Below are positions 22,172-32,889 of a DNA stretch of 64,000 nt, piece after piece (within the stretch, counting starts at the first letter, position 1; each line of letters begins with the position of its first letter). Where the stretch lies: assembly GCA_036924285.1 (NCBI GenBank), contig JAYKYS010000009.1, positions 24,222,001-24,286,000 of the forward strand, given 5' to 3'. Below the pieces are notes generated by a model that was given only the letters and a program-made list of their open reading frames with translations, ran no database searches and was not told the DNA's origin. Both the position numbers and the translations under genes were made by a program. The DNA is from Asterella californica. Taxonomy: Eukaryota > Streptophyta > Marchantiopsida > Marchantiales > Aytoniaceae.

Positions 22172-23940
22172 TTACTAGCTCTATCCCTGGATACATAACG
22201 ATTATATTGGGCGGGAGGTGTGGGAGTGAACGGTTGTATCGTCTCGATCCTATAGCAAGTTTCCCTACTGGGATCATGTAGATATCCCTCATCGTCTTCT
22301 TCCCAGCCTGCCCAATTGACAGCTTGGTCCTGTGTACATTGATCTCTGGTGTGCCCGGAAGAGTTACAAAGGTTGCACCAAAGGTTTGGCCGGGAAGCCG
22401 TAGGTTGCTTCCGCTTGCTAAACTTTCAAGTCGGAAACTGCTTCAGAACTTCATCGATACGGGGATAAGGTGTAGACTGAATGATATGAGTCTAAGGCAT
22501 CTTCTGCACAACTTCTTCCCTTGATCGTGTCTTCTCTTTCTTCTTCTTCCGTGTCTTCTTCTCTTGTTCAGATTCGGATTCTGAACTTTCGACAGTAGAC
22601 TCTTCAGAAGTAGAGGAGGCTTCCGAATCACTGTTATCAGTTTCAGTGGACTTGGACTTCCTCTTGGACTTCCGAGAAGACTTCTTCGACTTCTTGGACT
22701 TCTTCGAGATCTTCCCTCTATCTTTCGTCATATTCCGAGTGATGCTCGAGGTTTCATACTGCTCAACATGCTTCTGTACTTCTACTAAATCATCACATCC
22801 TCCTCTTCTGCAGTACAACTTCATATCTTGAGACAATCCTCCCAAGTACCAGTCCACGGCTTGCTGGACACATTAACCGGGTCTTCCTTGGTTCTGAGGG
22901 ATGTGACCCAGGAGGTCTTCAAACCTCTCGGTGTAATCCCGCAGTGTCTCTTTCTTCTTCCGTTCGAGCCTCTGAAGTTCTATGAGGGTCATCCGATCAT
23001 AGCCCACTCCTCTGAACTTTTTCAGAAAAGCTGCCTTCAGAGTAGTCCAAACGATCATTACCAACCCATCATTCAACATTTTACTCATCCATTTCCTTCT
23101 CTTTCCTACGATCAAACTGGGAAATACACGGAGTCTGTCGACATCCGAGTCTTCCTTGTTGGAGCGAGAGATGGTCTCGAACATCGTGATGAAGTCATCC
23201 ACGTCAGCATCATCATTATACGGATGGTACTTCTGCCGAGTGTGGGAAGTCATGTCGACTGCCGACTGGTGCGACTGCCAACTTCTTCCTCCCTCAGGTC
23301 CAGGTGGTGGAGATGGTCTTCTCGAAGGTCCAGGCCTGTCTGAATCAAGAAGGTCGTCTTCTGAGTCAGAACTATTGTCGTTGTCGTCTTCGGAGATGTT
23401 TGGAACGATCTCTTCTAGTCTTCCTTCATCTTGAGAAGCCTCTTCCGTACTTGGGAAGACGTCTTCCGAGTAAGCAGTACCAAAATCTACTTTATACACG
23501 TGATCGCTTGGTTGGCTTCTGTCTTCTCCAAAGATTATGCTCGAGATGGAAGGCTCTTCCAACTCTACTGATCGGATCTTCCTGAGCTCTTCTTCTTTCC
23601 CTTGGTGTCCCAGGGATATCCGCTGCTCTCTAGAAGCGGTTCGCTGGGATGAATGCACCCACTCAGGATCTTTACCCGTGCGTCTTCTGCTTCTTCCTCT
23701 GATCGGAGACATCCATCAGAGTGCTGAGAAGAGATGCCTCTCTTCTTCTAATACTAGATCCGGCAGACTGAATGTCTGGACAACCGATCACAGGTTCAGA
23801 ATGTCTTCTTCTCCTGCTTCCTGTTGTACTCACTGCAGTCTTCCAGGATCGAGTCTTCCAAGAAGCTCTTGGAAGCGGGGGAGCGGCTTCTTCTAGTTCC
23901 TCCTGATGTATCTTATCAGCTTCTGGTTGCGGTTCCTATC
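22172..23940 (-). pseudogene. X1 gag with capsid-type region and zinc knuckle
   Basis: The minus-strand frame is readable from about 23940, with open parts 23712-22873 and 22857-22492. Ser/Asp-rich N-terminal region (EDDNDNSSDSEDDLLDSD), then a retrotransposon Gag capsid segment (TTLKAAFLKKFRGVGYDRM, LRDYTERFEDLLGHI, about 23050-22900). A run of Lys/Ser (KKSKKSKKSSRKSKRKSK) follows, then acidic Ser-rich sequence and a zinc knuckle CNLCNSSGHTRDQC (22336-22381). A stop at 22873 reads as former CAA. Protease and the first half of RT should follow but are deleted at about 22171. X therefore has a normal gag, and ORF1 is an extra protein. Confidence 0.75.
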
Positions 23941-24060
23941 TTCTAGCAAGATAGAGTCCCACAACACATTCAACTGCAATCGAAGTTAGTTCGAAATGAA
24001 ACTAACTATTGGCACACAGATCCAGGAAGCTTAGAACAGAAGTTACTAAAATGAAATCTC

Positions 24061-24074
24061 CAGCAGCGGCGCCA
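24061..24074 (-). other. Primer-binding site of X1
   Basis: TGGCGCCGCTGCTG on the minus strand resembles the TGGCGCCG-type site of plant Athila/Tat elements, usually assigned to tRNA-Asp. It lies 18 bases beyond the LTR end (spacer TATAGTGAGCATCATTTT). H has TGACGCCGCTGCC after a 21-base spacer that also starts TATAG. Confidence 0.7.
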
Positions 24075-24092
24075 AAAATGATGCTCACTATA

Positions 24093-27000
24093 TGTAGTGT
24101 CGCATGATTACTCCTTTTGCTCATTTAGTATACAAGATATCGTTCTCACAGAGGATTTGCACAAGTAACGCTGCTCTAAGTTCTAAGATCCGTTCAAACA
24201 CACAAACACACGGGTTTTGTCTAGAAATCCCGTCTTCTCACAAAACCACGCGTCTTCTAGACTCGCCAAAAAGGTGCTCTAGAGCTAAACAAACCACTAC
24301 TAACTAAAATATCACACAACTATTCACAGAGAAGCTCGGGAAGACGCTTCCTGCTTTCAGGTCACTTCTTCCGGTCTTCTCAGTACCGTCTTCCCGAAGC
24401 AATTCTCGACTTCTGGGGGGTTCAACTCGGCTTCTCACACCTCCAGAAGACTGTTCCTGCTTCGCAGAAGTCGACTAGCAACGGCTGTTACACTTTACTC
24501 TCTCTCTCTCTCTCACATTCCAACGGGTTAGATTAATCACAGGGTGTATGCCCCCTGTAGCCTTCCCAGGCTTCTGCCTACGGAAACGGTCTTCCTGCAG
24601 CACTTCAACGACATTCACCTTCACTGAAGCTCAATAGAAGTCTCGGAAGCTCACTAGAAGAAGGTAAGAAGATGGGGGAAGATGGAGGAAGGTGGGGAAG
24701 ATGAGGAAGAAGAGAAAATCCAAACGAGAGAAAGACAAGATAAGAATAAGAAATTAAGATTCCGACAGGCTTCTAGTCTGGATCCTGACTAACAAGCCAT
24801 CCCTGCTTGTAATAGTTTGGGGAGGAAGACAACTAACGTGCGTACAGTTACACAGTCTTCTACTTGAGGATGTTGTCTTCTGTTGTGGGAAGAAGGCTTC
24901 TTTCTTCGTCTTCTCGCCGCTCCGACTACTCTGTCTTCTGAGATCCCTTACACATAAGACCGTCCGTACGTAGATCCGAAGTGCTCTATTGGACGAGCCA
25001 AGCTGCGAATCTGCACAACTGCTGACAGTCACCGCCACTCAAGAAGAACGCTTCTCATGCACAATCGGGAGTGAACCCAAGAAAATCCACCATCCAGAAG
25101 ACATGGACAAAGCTTCTGCATTCGAATCAGCAATCCATTCCTCGAGAAGAAGTCACATTGGCATTGGGAAGCTCACTCCCTCTACTTCCTGCGCCTATTC
25201 CTCGACACACCAGTCTAGCCAACAGGACTGCACGAAGATGCCGTTCCCTGTTCCTAAACTGTCCACTACCTCTATCTACATCTTCGAACCACTACGGGTA
25301 ACGAGCATGCAGACCCCTCCGATATAATCCCAGTCTATTGATATGTCTCAAACATCGGGTGTAGTGTGTGTGCGCACAGTACACAACAACGTACTTAGTA
25401 AGCCCCTCAAATGTGTACACTCTGTCTAATGTGCACAATGTGTGAAGTGTGTGTACAACATGAGTAATGTGTGTCCAAAATCTTACTCTTCGATCCTACT
25501 TATGCCTCTGCCACGAGAAAACAGATGGAACCACCACCAGGAAGAGAAAAGCTGCCCTTCCACATGCAAGCAGGTAGCAGAGGAAAGGTGTCAAGTGTCT
25601 TCCTGCCAGGGTGCCTAAGTACGCTAGCTCCGCCTGTACATACGCGTAGAAGAATGCGCCCCAGTTGACATTCTCTCCAGCACACACGGCTTCCAGGAAC
25701 TCCACGTCCTGATCTCCTAGGTACCTCGTCTTCTGCGCTTTCCCCTTGGGAAAGAGATCCAAAAACAGCTTCGCTAGAAGTTGCTTCTTCGGCTCCCGGT
25801 AAGATTCTACCTTTCATCCATTCCTTCCTTGCCGGTCTTCTTGGAAGAGACAGGTTGTGCTCCTGGGTATGTGCCACTCACTCAAGATTCTGGGTAAGAT
25901 CTTCTTCTCGAGTCAATAACCCCGGTCCTCGGATTCTGACTTGTGGAAGGTCCTGCACAACCAATCTTCAGTCCAAGAAGATGATCTTCCTTGAGCTACT
26001 CCTGCCTTTGCAGGTACATGGTTGTGAGGTGGTAAAGCTGCCCAAACCTCCTCCAGAAGATCCTGGTCGGCGAGGTTCCAATCCCACAGGAAGAAGTCGA
26101 GACCCAACTCCTTGAGGAAGGGTTTGACCTCGGCCAACTCTGCTGCGGATAACACCAACCCTCGAGGATGCATCAACATACTTGAAAATCTGTTGCACTA
26201 AGCCACACGCACTTATTGTGAGCCGAAGGCTCAGTCCTTCCCGAGTGCTCATAGTCCAGCTTCTACTTCTCAGAAGACGAAACTAGTCTTCCAGAAGACA
26301 GCTACTCCGTCTTCCAGGATGCTAACAGTGCTTCTTAGATAGCTCTCGTCTTCCGAGCTATATCTAAACAATCCTAACTAAGCAAGGCCTCGCATGGATT
26401 CCTCAGAAGACAACCCATCTTGCATTACATCCTACTTCTTATCAGAAGATGGAAAATGTGCGAGAAGCAAAGCGTATGACAAGTTCCAGAAGATGATCGC
26501 GGCTCCTGCGGTGACAGTGATCTCTGGGAAGATCCTCGAGACAGCTTCCGATTAAGTAACGTTCTCAAAAGACCTCCTGCAATCAGGCTTCCTTCACTGG
26601 TCTCACCTTTCTTCGACTTCCGACTCGCAATCTAACCTCACAACAGACACAAAACCTTCATACTCTGTTCTTTCGACCCTTGCCTCTCATACACACTCAG
26701 AAGAAGCTTGCTGCATGATGAGAACACATAACCCTCGACCATTCTCTCCAGATTCTGCCAGCAAGACTTCTCACGACTCTCTCCTAAGTTCGGGAAGAAG
26801 AAGGAATAGGCTGCTATGGGTCAGACAGAAGAGACCCTTAACGGACCCTCACGTCTTCTCGCGCATTCTGCCAGCCTTTCCAATCTTCTAGTCTCTCTAG
26901 AAAGATGTGGATTTGAGAAGCTTGGAAGATCGGGAGGCACAGGTCTAGTTCCCGACTTCCAACTTCTCGAAATAACAAAACAACTCACCAAGCCACTCAG

Positions 27001-28186
27001 GATTCGTACCAAGCCTCTCTTAACATCAAAGCAAAGCAAATCCACTCTTGATACGAATTGTATACAGTCGTCTTCCGAAGACAGTCAGATTTCCGAAGCA
27101 TCTTCCGAAAATGTTTAGATCTTCAGAAGCGTCTTCTGTTCAAGGTTTCGGGAGTAGAGGGGTGGTAGGGTAGGGAAATTGGTAACTGGGATCTCTAATT
27201 TGAGGACGATGGGCACGGAAGCTCGAATTGAACTCGGGAAGAAGCAAGAAGATGTCTGACAGAAATTGGGCAGCGCTTCCGCACCCAATGTCACAAAAGG
27301 AAAAACCGGGGTGGGAGAATCGATCGATCGGGTTGCTTGCAAACAACCGGAGAAGCGCGGGGGATACCAAGCAAAAGGCGAGAAGCGGTGGGAAGGGAAG
27401 AAAACATGGGAAGAACCTCAAACTATCTTCTGTCTGCTTCCCGAGCTGTCTTCGATCTTCTGCGCGCTTCAGGCTCTGATTCCAGCTCCAATGCGACCCC
27501 ACAAAGCTGCTTCCGCCGTCAGCTCCTTACTACGTCTCAATCGATCCAGACTTCCACCTTTGATTCCACTCAGCCGTCCTCCAATGTCTACTTCCGGGAG
27601 CTCATAGAAGACTCCTTCAGCTTGATACGCTTCTGCTCTCAGTAATTCGACCTCGCCTTTCTTCTAGCTTCGAATCAATCCTAACCTCACTCAATTTCAC
27701 CTTGCTGCCTTCCTTACTCAAATCAATCACCCGTGAATCGATCTTCTAACCAAAACGCGTCCTCGCTGCGGGAAGCTGAAAATGTGCAAATGCGCTTCCT
27801 GCACATCTTCTCCGCAATTAGGGGTTTCGACCTTCCCGACCTACTTGACCTACCTAACCTACTTGGTGTTGCTGGGTAGGTGCACCTACTCCTTACGTGG
27901 TGAAGGTTCCGCGGTTGCCGTCTTCCGGAAGATACGTGTCTTCCGTCTTCCGCTGTCTTGTCTTCTGCTGTCTTCTGTCTTCGGAAGATACAACCGAGAT
28001 GACGCTTCTCGGAAGACAGTCGTCTTCCGAAGAAGTTGACTTCTTATTACGAAAAAGGATCGTAAGATCATCTTCCTTCTAAGGAAGCCGTAATCTTAAG
28101 TAACAAAGCTTCTTCAGTTATACAAACAAGTTATTAATCTTAAAAATTTCAATAATTCGTGAATCCTGTAAATTGTGGACACCACA
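24093..28186 (-). repeat. X1 5' LTR (about 4.1 kb) with ORF1 remnant
   Basis: It starts TGTGGTGTCC at 28186 and ends CGACACTACA at 24093. The first zone (28186 to about 26260) closely matches 14348-12440. ORF1a follows (26179 on) and is cut at about 25571, where it joins the terminal zone (25571-24093). The whole coiled-coil half of ORF1, present in the 3' LTR, is missing. The terminal zone here keeps about 100 bases (25460-25571) that the 3' LTR lacks, which occur also in X2 near 57620-57715. Confidence 0.82.
25571..26179 (-). pseudogene. ORF1a remnant in X1 5' LTR
   Basis: Starts MLMHPRGLVLSAAEL; the first Ser of the X1 3' copy is Leu here. It carries PFLKELGLDFFLWDWNLAD, SSWTEDWL, a stop near 25913 at the Trp of GYWLEKK, and AFFYAYVQAELAYLG. 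The reading ends in ...HLTPFLCYL at the deletion junction, after which the frame enters terminal-zone DNA. Coiled coil and acidic tail are absent. Confidence 0.65.
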
Positions 28187-28191
28187 ATGAT

Positions 28192-29005
28192 TTGGTGGAA
28201 TCATCACTTCTCCTCCTAATGCTCCAGCAATTCTCTGAGCGCAAACGATGGTCTCAAAAACCGTGAGTGGATTTTACACCATTACATCTTGTCGGATTCT
28301 TTCCTTCAACCCCCTCTTGAAATTATCAAGAGCCTCCGCTGGACTCATATCAGTGATTGCAACTTGCAACTCGAGGAAGGCTTCTACATACTCTTGAAGG
28401 CTTCCCTTCTGTTTCAATCTCCACATCCTCGTTCAAACCGTTTGCACAGAATTCACTGATTGGAAATTCTTCAACAGCCCTTCTTGCGTTGTAGTCCATG
28501 TTATTGTCCTCCCTACCGCCAACACCGATCTCTCCTATGCATCATATCACGTGAGAGCTTTATCGTTCAAGTATCCACATGCAAACACTCCCGAAATGAT
28601 CCGTGATTATCCGTGATTTACGTACTGAAAAATTGCAAATATCGATTCATCTGAGAAATCCAATTCTCGACCACTCTCATGATACGTTGGTCTTTGTACG
28701 GTTTAATGTTACATGTCTTCTTCATCTGTAGTAACAAGACACCTTCATCCTCGATTGGAGCTCTAATGATTTGTGCCACAGGTTCCCTTGGTGCAGCTTG
28801 CTCTCCCACCACCGGTACTCCTTGAGACGATCCTCCTCTTCCTACGTCTGTCATACTCTGACCCTCGAGGTTCAACATCTTGTTCTATAGCGTTTCAACC
28901 GTCATCTTTATCTCTCGAAACTCGTTCAGCATGCCCTGCATCAATTCTTACATCACCAACTCTAGGTTTGGAGGTTGCTGCTCCAGGATGGCTCTCTCTC
29001 TCTCT
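28192..29005 (-). pseudogene. G gag N-terminal half
   Basis: Upstream half of the chromovirus gag, right of the X1 insertion. A (CT)n run (about 28990-29009 on the plus strand) precedes the reading. Recognisable blocks are RIMRVVENWISQMNRYLQFF (about 28690-28630) and, in a shifted frame, EALDNFKRGLKERIRQDVMV (about 28350-28290) with IAGALGGEVM before the junction. Stops at VM*EL, ETL*NK and MV*NP read as former CAA or CAG. It continues at 8864 after the X1 insertion. Confidence 0.7.
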
Positions 29006-29035
29006 CTCTAACAGCATGAAAATGTGAGGTTTTTT

Positions 29036-29401
29036 CTAGTATAGAGTTATGACGATCACTCGGAAGCGTTCATACACTACAGGTACTACAAAAGGGATGG
29101 GAGAATCGATTATCTCGCGGTAGAAATCCTCACCAAAATTTCTAATCACGAACTCTCTATGTAACGATTTCGGTCTACAAGACATAGCGGATCTCCACCC
29201 ACGTGTTGAAGAGAACAGGAGCATGTAGGTTTAGACTCATGCTCACTAAATCAAGATATAGACGGTCAAATCCCAAATGGCCGCGTATGTCACTATTGGA
29301 AGAATCACCGGGACTGACGAATTCATCACTTGATCCATGAAATCCTCACTGAAATGGTAGACAAGATACACTCGGAAATGCTCACGACGTAGATACATGA
29401 G
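29036..29401. other. Leader or LTR remnant with two weakly similar units
   Basis: No gene is evident. Two stretches of about 200 bases (29041-29240 and 29250-29400) share words such as GAAATCCTCAC and CTCGGAA, and their minus-strand translations share a FGEDF/FSEDF...PIPFVVPVV/SVPVILPIV pattern. It lies where the 5' leader or LTR of G should be. Confidence 0.3.
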
Positions 29402-30452
29402 TGTAGTGACGTAGGATTTCTCCTTTTGTCCATTTAGTATACAAGATATCGTTCCCACGGAGGATTTGCACAAGTATCGCTGCTCTAAGTTCTAAGATCT
29501 GTTCAAACACACAAACACACGGATTTTATCTAAAAATCCCGTCTTCTCACAAAACCACACGGCTTCCATACCCTTCATAAGGTGCTCTGGACCTAAACAA
29601 ACAACTACCACCTAAAATATCACACACTTATCTACATGGAAGCTCGAGAAGACACGTCCTGCTTCCATATCACTTCTTCCAGTCTTCTCAACACAGTCTT
29701 CCCGAAGCAATTCTCGGCTTCTAAGGGTTCAACTCGGCTTCTCACACCTCCAGAAGACTGCTCCTGCTTCGTAGAAGTCGAACTAGCAATGTCAGTCACA
29801 CATTGCTCTCCCAAGTCCCAACGAGTTAGATTAATCACAAGGTGTATGCCCCCTGTAGCCTTCCCAGGCTTCTGCCTACGGAAACGGTCTTCCTGCAGCA
29901 CTACAACGACATTCACCTTCACAGAAGCTCAATAGAAGTCTCGGAAGATCACTAGCAGAAGATAGGAAGATGAGAAGATGAGAGAAAATGGGAAAGAAAG
30001 GAAAATCCAAACAAGAGAAAACAGATGAAAATGAGAAATTAAGACTCCGACAAGCTTCTAGTCCGGATCCTGACTAACAAGCCATCCCTGCTTGTAGTAA
30101 TTTGGGGAGGAAGACAACAAATTCGCTTACAGTTACACAATCTTCTACTTGAGGATGTCATCTTCTGCTGTGGAAAGAAGGCTTCTTTCTTCTTCTGTCG
30201 TTGCTTCGACTACTCCGTCTTCTGGGATCGCTTACCCATAAGACCGTCCGTACGTGGATCTTAAGTGCTCCACTGGATGAGACAAGCTTCGACTCTGCAT
30301 AGCTTCTAACAATCACCGCCACTCAAAGAGAAAACTTCTCATGCACAATTGGGTGTGAATTCGAGGAAACCCACTGCCCAGAAGACACAAACAAAGCTTC
30401 TGCACTCAAATCCAAAATCCATTCCCCGAGAAGAAGACACAGTGGTGTTGGG
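29402..30452 (-). repeat. X LTR fragment (terminal zone only)
   Basis: It begins TGTAGTGACGTAGG at 29402, the standard X LTR end, and follows the terminal zone of X1 (24093 on) until about 30452, where C-type LTR DNA cuts it. It is more diverged than the other copies, so probably an older insertion. Its target duplication cannot be tested because the other end is lost. Confidence 0.7.
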
Positions 30453-31024
30453 ACAAAAATGGACCAATGGGAGTTCATAGCTCTACTTGGTTGTCCTTTA
30501 GTACCCTAATCCACGTGGTAACTTAACTTCACTCATAGGCTACCACGTTAGCTCCCTTAAAATGTCAACGTAAACCTTAAACTATCTAAAATGACATGCA
30601 GCCTTGAAAGTAAACTTAAACCAACTAAAAAGCGTGCATGGGCAACACGTAAGTACAACCCATGAGCTTAAACCCTATCAACATGGTAAATCTAAGTTAT
30701 GTACATTGAACATCATAGACAAATAAAAAGTCACTTGCACAAGCACACAAATGCTTGAACAAGATAACTAGCATACTATCAGCCTACTAGGACTTAAAAC
30801 GTATAACACAACGATGTTAATATATGCATGAAGGACTAGGAGTAACATTAAGCTAACTTCTACCGCTACTAACTCCCAAGTGTCGGAGTAGAAGCGTAAC
30901 CCGTAGTCGCCAATGTCCACAGCCTCCAGAATCGACTTCTCTCACGTCTTAACTTCACTCAGAGAGACTAACTCCTAGCAGAGAGGTGAATCATTTACTA
31001 TGTGAAATGATTCACATCATGACA
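30453..31024 (-). repeat. C-type LTR fragment
   Basis: Bases 30453-30925 are a diverged copy of 16101-16565 of element C. The remaining ~95 bases up to 31024 instead match the LTR start at 1322-1415. On the minus strand it starts TGTCATGATGTG. Near its start a palindrome GTGAATCATTT/AAATGATTCAC (30985-31014) could fold. Confidence 0.6.
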
Positions 31025-31076
31025 ACGAGGAGGACCTCAGTATTGCTTCTAGCTGCTTCTGTGCACCTTCAGTCTT

Positions 31077-32075
31077 TTGTGCGCTTCCGATCATCAATCG
31101 CAACTCCAATGTGATACCATGAACCTACTCCTGCCGTCAATCTTGAGCTGCGCCCCTCTGCTGCTACAATCGATTCTTGTTCCACCTACAAAGATCAAAG
31201 CCGAAGAAGATGGTACCCCACAGGAGAAGAAGGAGGAGGATGATGCAGTGAAGGTTACTTCTTCAACAGTCGAGGAGGTCCAACAACTCAGCTCTTCGAC
31301 GAAGTATCTACAAGAAGTTGTTGGACGGCAATTGAACTTGCCGTTACTCTTTGCCTTAGAGAGTAATAAGAGAACTTACGAGGAAGTCGTTGGGCGGCAG
31401 TTGAACTTGGCGGAGTTAGTTCAAACGATGAACTTCGGCCGAGGAAACTGACTGGAAGAGAAAGAGAATCTACGTGCTGCAGTATTGGGAGCGAAGAAGG
31501 AGAACGCAATGAAGTCCGAGGAGATTCGAAACTTGACTTTGGAGCATGAAGAGGTTCTTCGTCAGAAGGTGGGACAAGGGAAGGAACACGAGAATGTCCT
31601 TTCACTTGTGAAGAAGGAGTTAGATGAGATGTGTCAACAGAGGAATCGCAATCAAGACATCATCACTGAGATGACCAAGGAGATTGAAGATCTGAAGCGG
31701 CGATGCATTACAGACGAAGAGCAGGTTGTGCAACTTCGGAGTAGAGTAGAACCGACGTTGAAGAACTACTTCGCCACTGACTTAGATACTTTGGAGCTGA
31801 AGATTCTTCAGGATATTAGACAGGAGTTAGGAGCAGCAGATATAGAGGGTTCTTCGGCAAAGAACCGAGTAGCTAGACTAGGACAGAGAGTGGTTACATA
31901 GCTTTGAGATGTTAGAACGACTGTTGAGTTCTCGGTTAGCGAGATAGCTAGAGATTTAGCGATAGGATCCGATGTGGTACCTGATGTCGTTTCGAGTACA
32001 TGACCTTCATCCGACGATACCGATGTACATCCGACTTCTCAGGAAGAAGATCCGTCATCTTCGGGAAAATTTGTA
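31077..32075 (+). pseudogene. ORF1 relative in LTR H
   Basis: Open 31077-31451, continuing 31485-31901 in the same layout, with stops (one TGA at 31449) and readable sequence to about 32075. It contains LESNKRTYEEVVGRQLNL, clearly similar to LEDNKEDYEKEVQRKVSF in K, and a coiled coil (LTLEHEEVLRQKVGQGKE, ITEMTKEIEDLKRR). Its end segment LDTLELKILQDIRQELG matches LDADELGLLRALKAEVV of K. The head domain is missing because the left end is truncated. A 69-bp in-frame duplication (31314 and 31383) repeats EVVGRQLNL. Function is unknown. Confidence 0.55.
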
Positions 32076-32076
32076 T
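32069..32076 (+). promoter_or_regulatory. TATA-box candidate of LTR H
   Basis: GTATATAA lies just after the ORF remnant and about 735 bases before the LTR end, the same relative place as in LTR K. Confidence 0.3.
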
Positions 32077-32831
32077 ATAACTGTTGTGTTGTTTGTGCTC
32101 GGGACCTCTATGTGTATTTGGATTTTCTATTTCCTGAGTTTACGGAGCCATTGTGTGTTTGTCAACTTCGGGATTTATCTACGAAGTATCTTAGTTTGTT
32201 GTGGTATGAGTTAGTGTGGGTGCCGAAGACCTTGCTGTTTGACACCTGAAATAAGAATAAGAAGTTTACGACGAAGTTTGAGAATAGATCAGCACTTGCG
32301 AGGTTAGTTTACTACGAAGAAGTTTTTGGACGAAGTTGACATTGGAGGAAGTTGTTTTTTAGTGAAGACACTTTGGAAGGAGTTTAATCTTGTACTTCGA
32401 CGGAAGAAGAGTCTTCTTCGCCAGAGTTTTTCGAGAGCAGTAGTAGTAGAGATAACTTAGTGTGAAGATACTTAGTGTTTATGACTACTTAGTAGCACTT
32501 CAGCAGTACTTCTTCGTTGTGACATTTCCATCCGTGGCTCTCTATCTTTGTTGTTTATCTTTTTCTTGAGGTCCTTGACCTGTTTCGTACCTGTTATGTT
32601 ATTTGTCAGGACTATGAACTCTGTCTTGTTGAATAGACATGAGTTTGATCTCTATCGGGACTGATTTCTGCCCGTGAGAATAAAAGACAACCATAAAGAA
32701 TCACCTTTGTCACATGTTTACTACTTTTGGATGATCTTTACTTGCATCTCTGTGGGTTCGATCCTTAAATGACTACTTTCAAGCATCTTTTGATTTTCTT
32801 GTGTGTTACATATAGAAGACTGAATAAATTT

Positions 32832-32849
32832 TGACGCCGCTGCCGAGGA
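32832..32849 (+). other. Primer-binding site of H
   Basis: TGACGCCGCTGCCGAGGA differs from the TGGCGCCG type by one G-to-A change. It lies 21 bases after the LTR end CA at 32810. Confidence 0.65.
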
Positions 32850-32889
32850 CGTGAATGTTGAAGTTATCCAAGATCAGTGAACAGAAGTT

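Larger units (their letters stand above)
8870..28186 (-). mobile_element. X1: giant-LTR Ty3/gypsy retrotransposon, nested in G
   Basis: Complete by its ends: the outer termini are TGTAGTGTC (8870) and its partner GGACACCACA (ending at 28186), flanked by the perfect duplication ATGAT. In minus orientation the order is 5' LTR (28186-24093), primer-binding site (about 24074-24061), gag (about 23940-22172), a deletion of protease and the first part of RT (junction near 22171), the rest of RT/RNase H/integrase (22171-20873), inserted element C (20872-15208), the rest of integrase (15207-14406), polypurine tract (14361-14349) and 3' LTR (14348-8870). The two LTRs share ends but carry different internal deletions. 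The pol parts are close copies of X2 (60784-63550). Confidence 0.88.
5127..29030 (-). mobile_element. Chromovirus G (Ty3/gypsy), split by X1
   Basis: Minus-strand Ty3/gypsy element with gag, protease, RT, RNase H, integrase and chromodomain in the standard order. Its gag is interrupted: the N-terminal half lies at 28192-29005 and the C-terminal half at 8493-8864. Between them X1 (8870-28186) is inserted with the duplicated target ATGAT (8865-8869 and 28187-28191). Removing X1 and one ATGAT restores a continuous gag region. A polypurine tract (AAAAGAGGGGAGG, 5129-5141) marks the 3' end. The 5' LTR is not recognisable; 29036-29400 holds only weak repeats. Confidence 0.85.
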
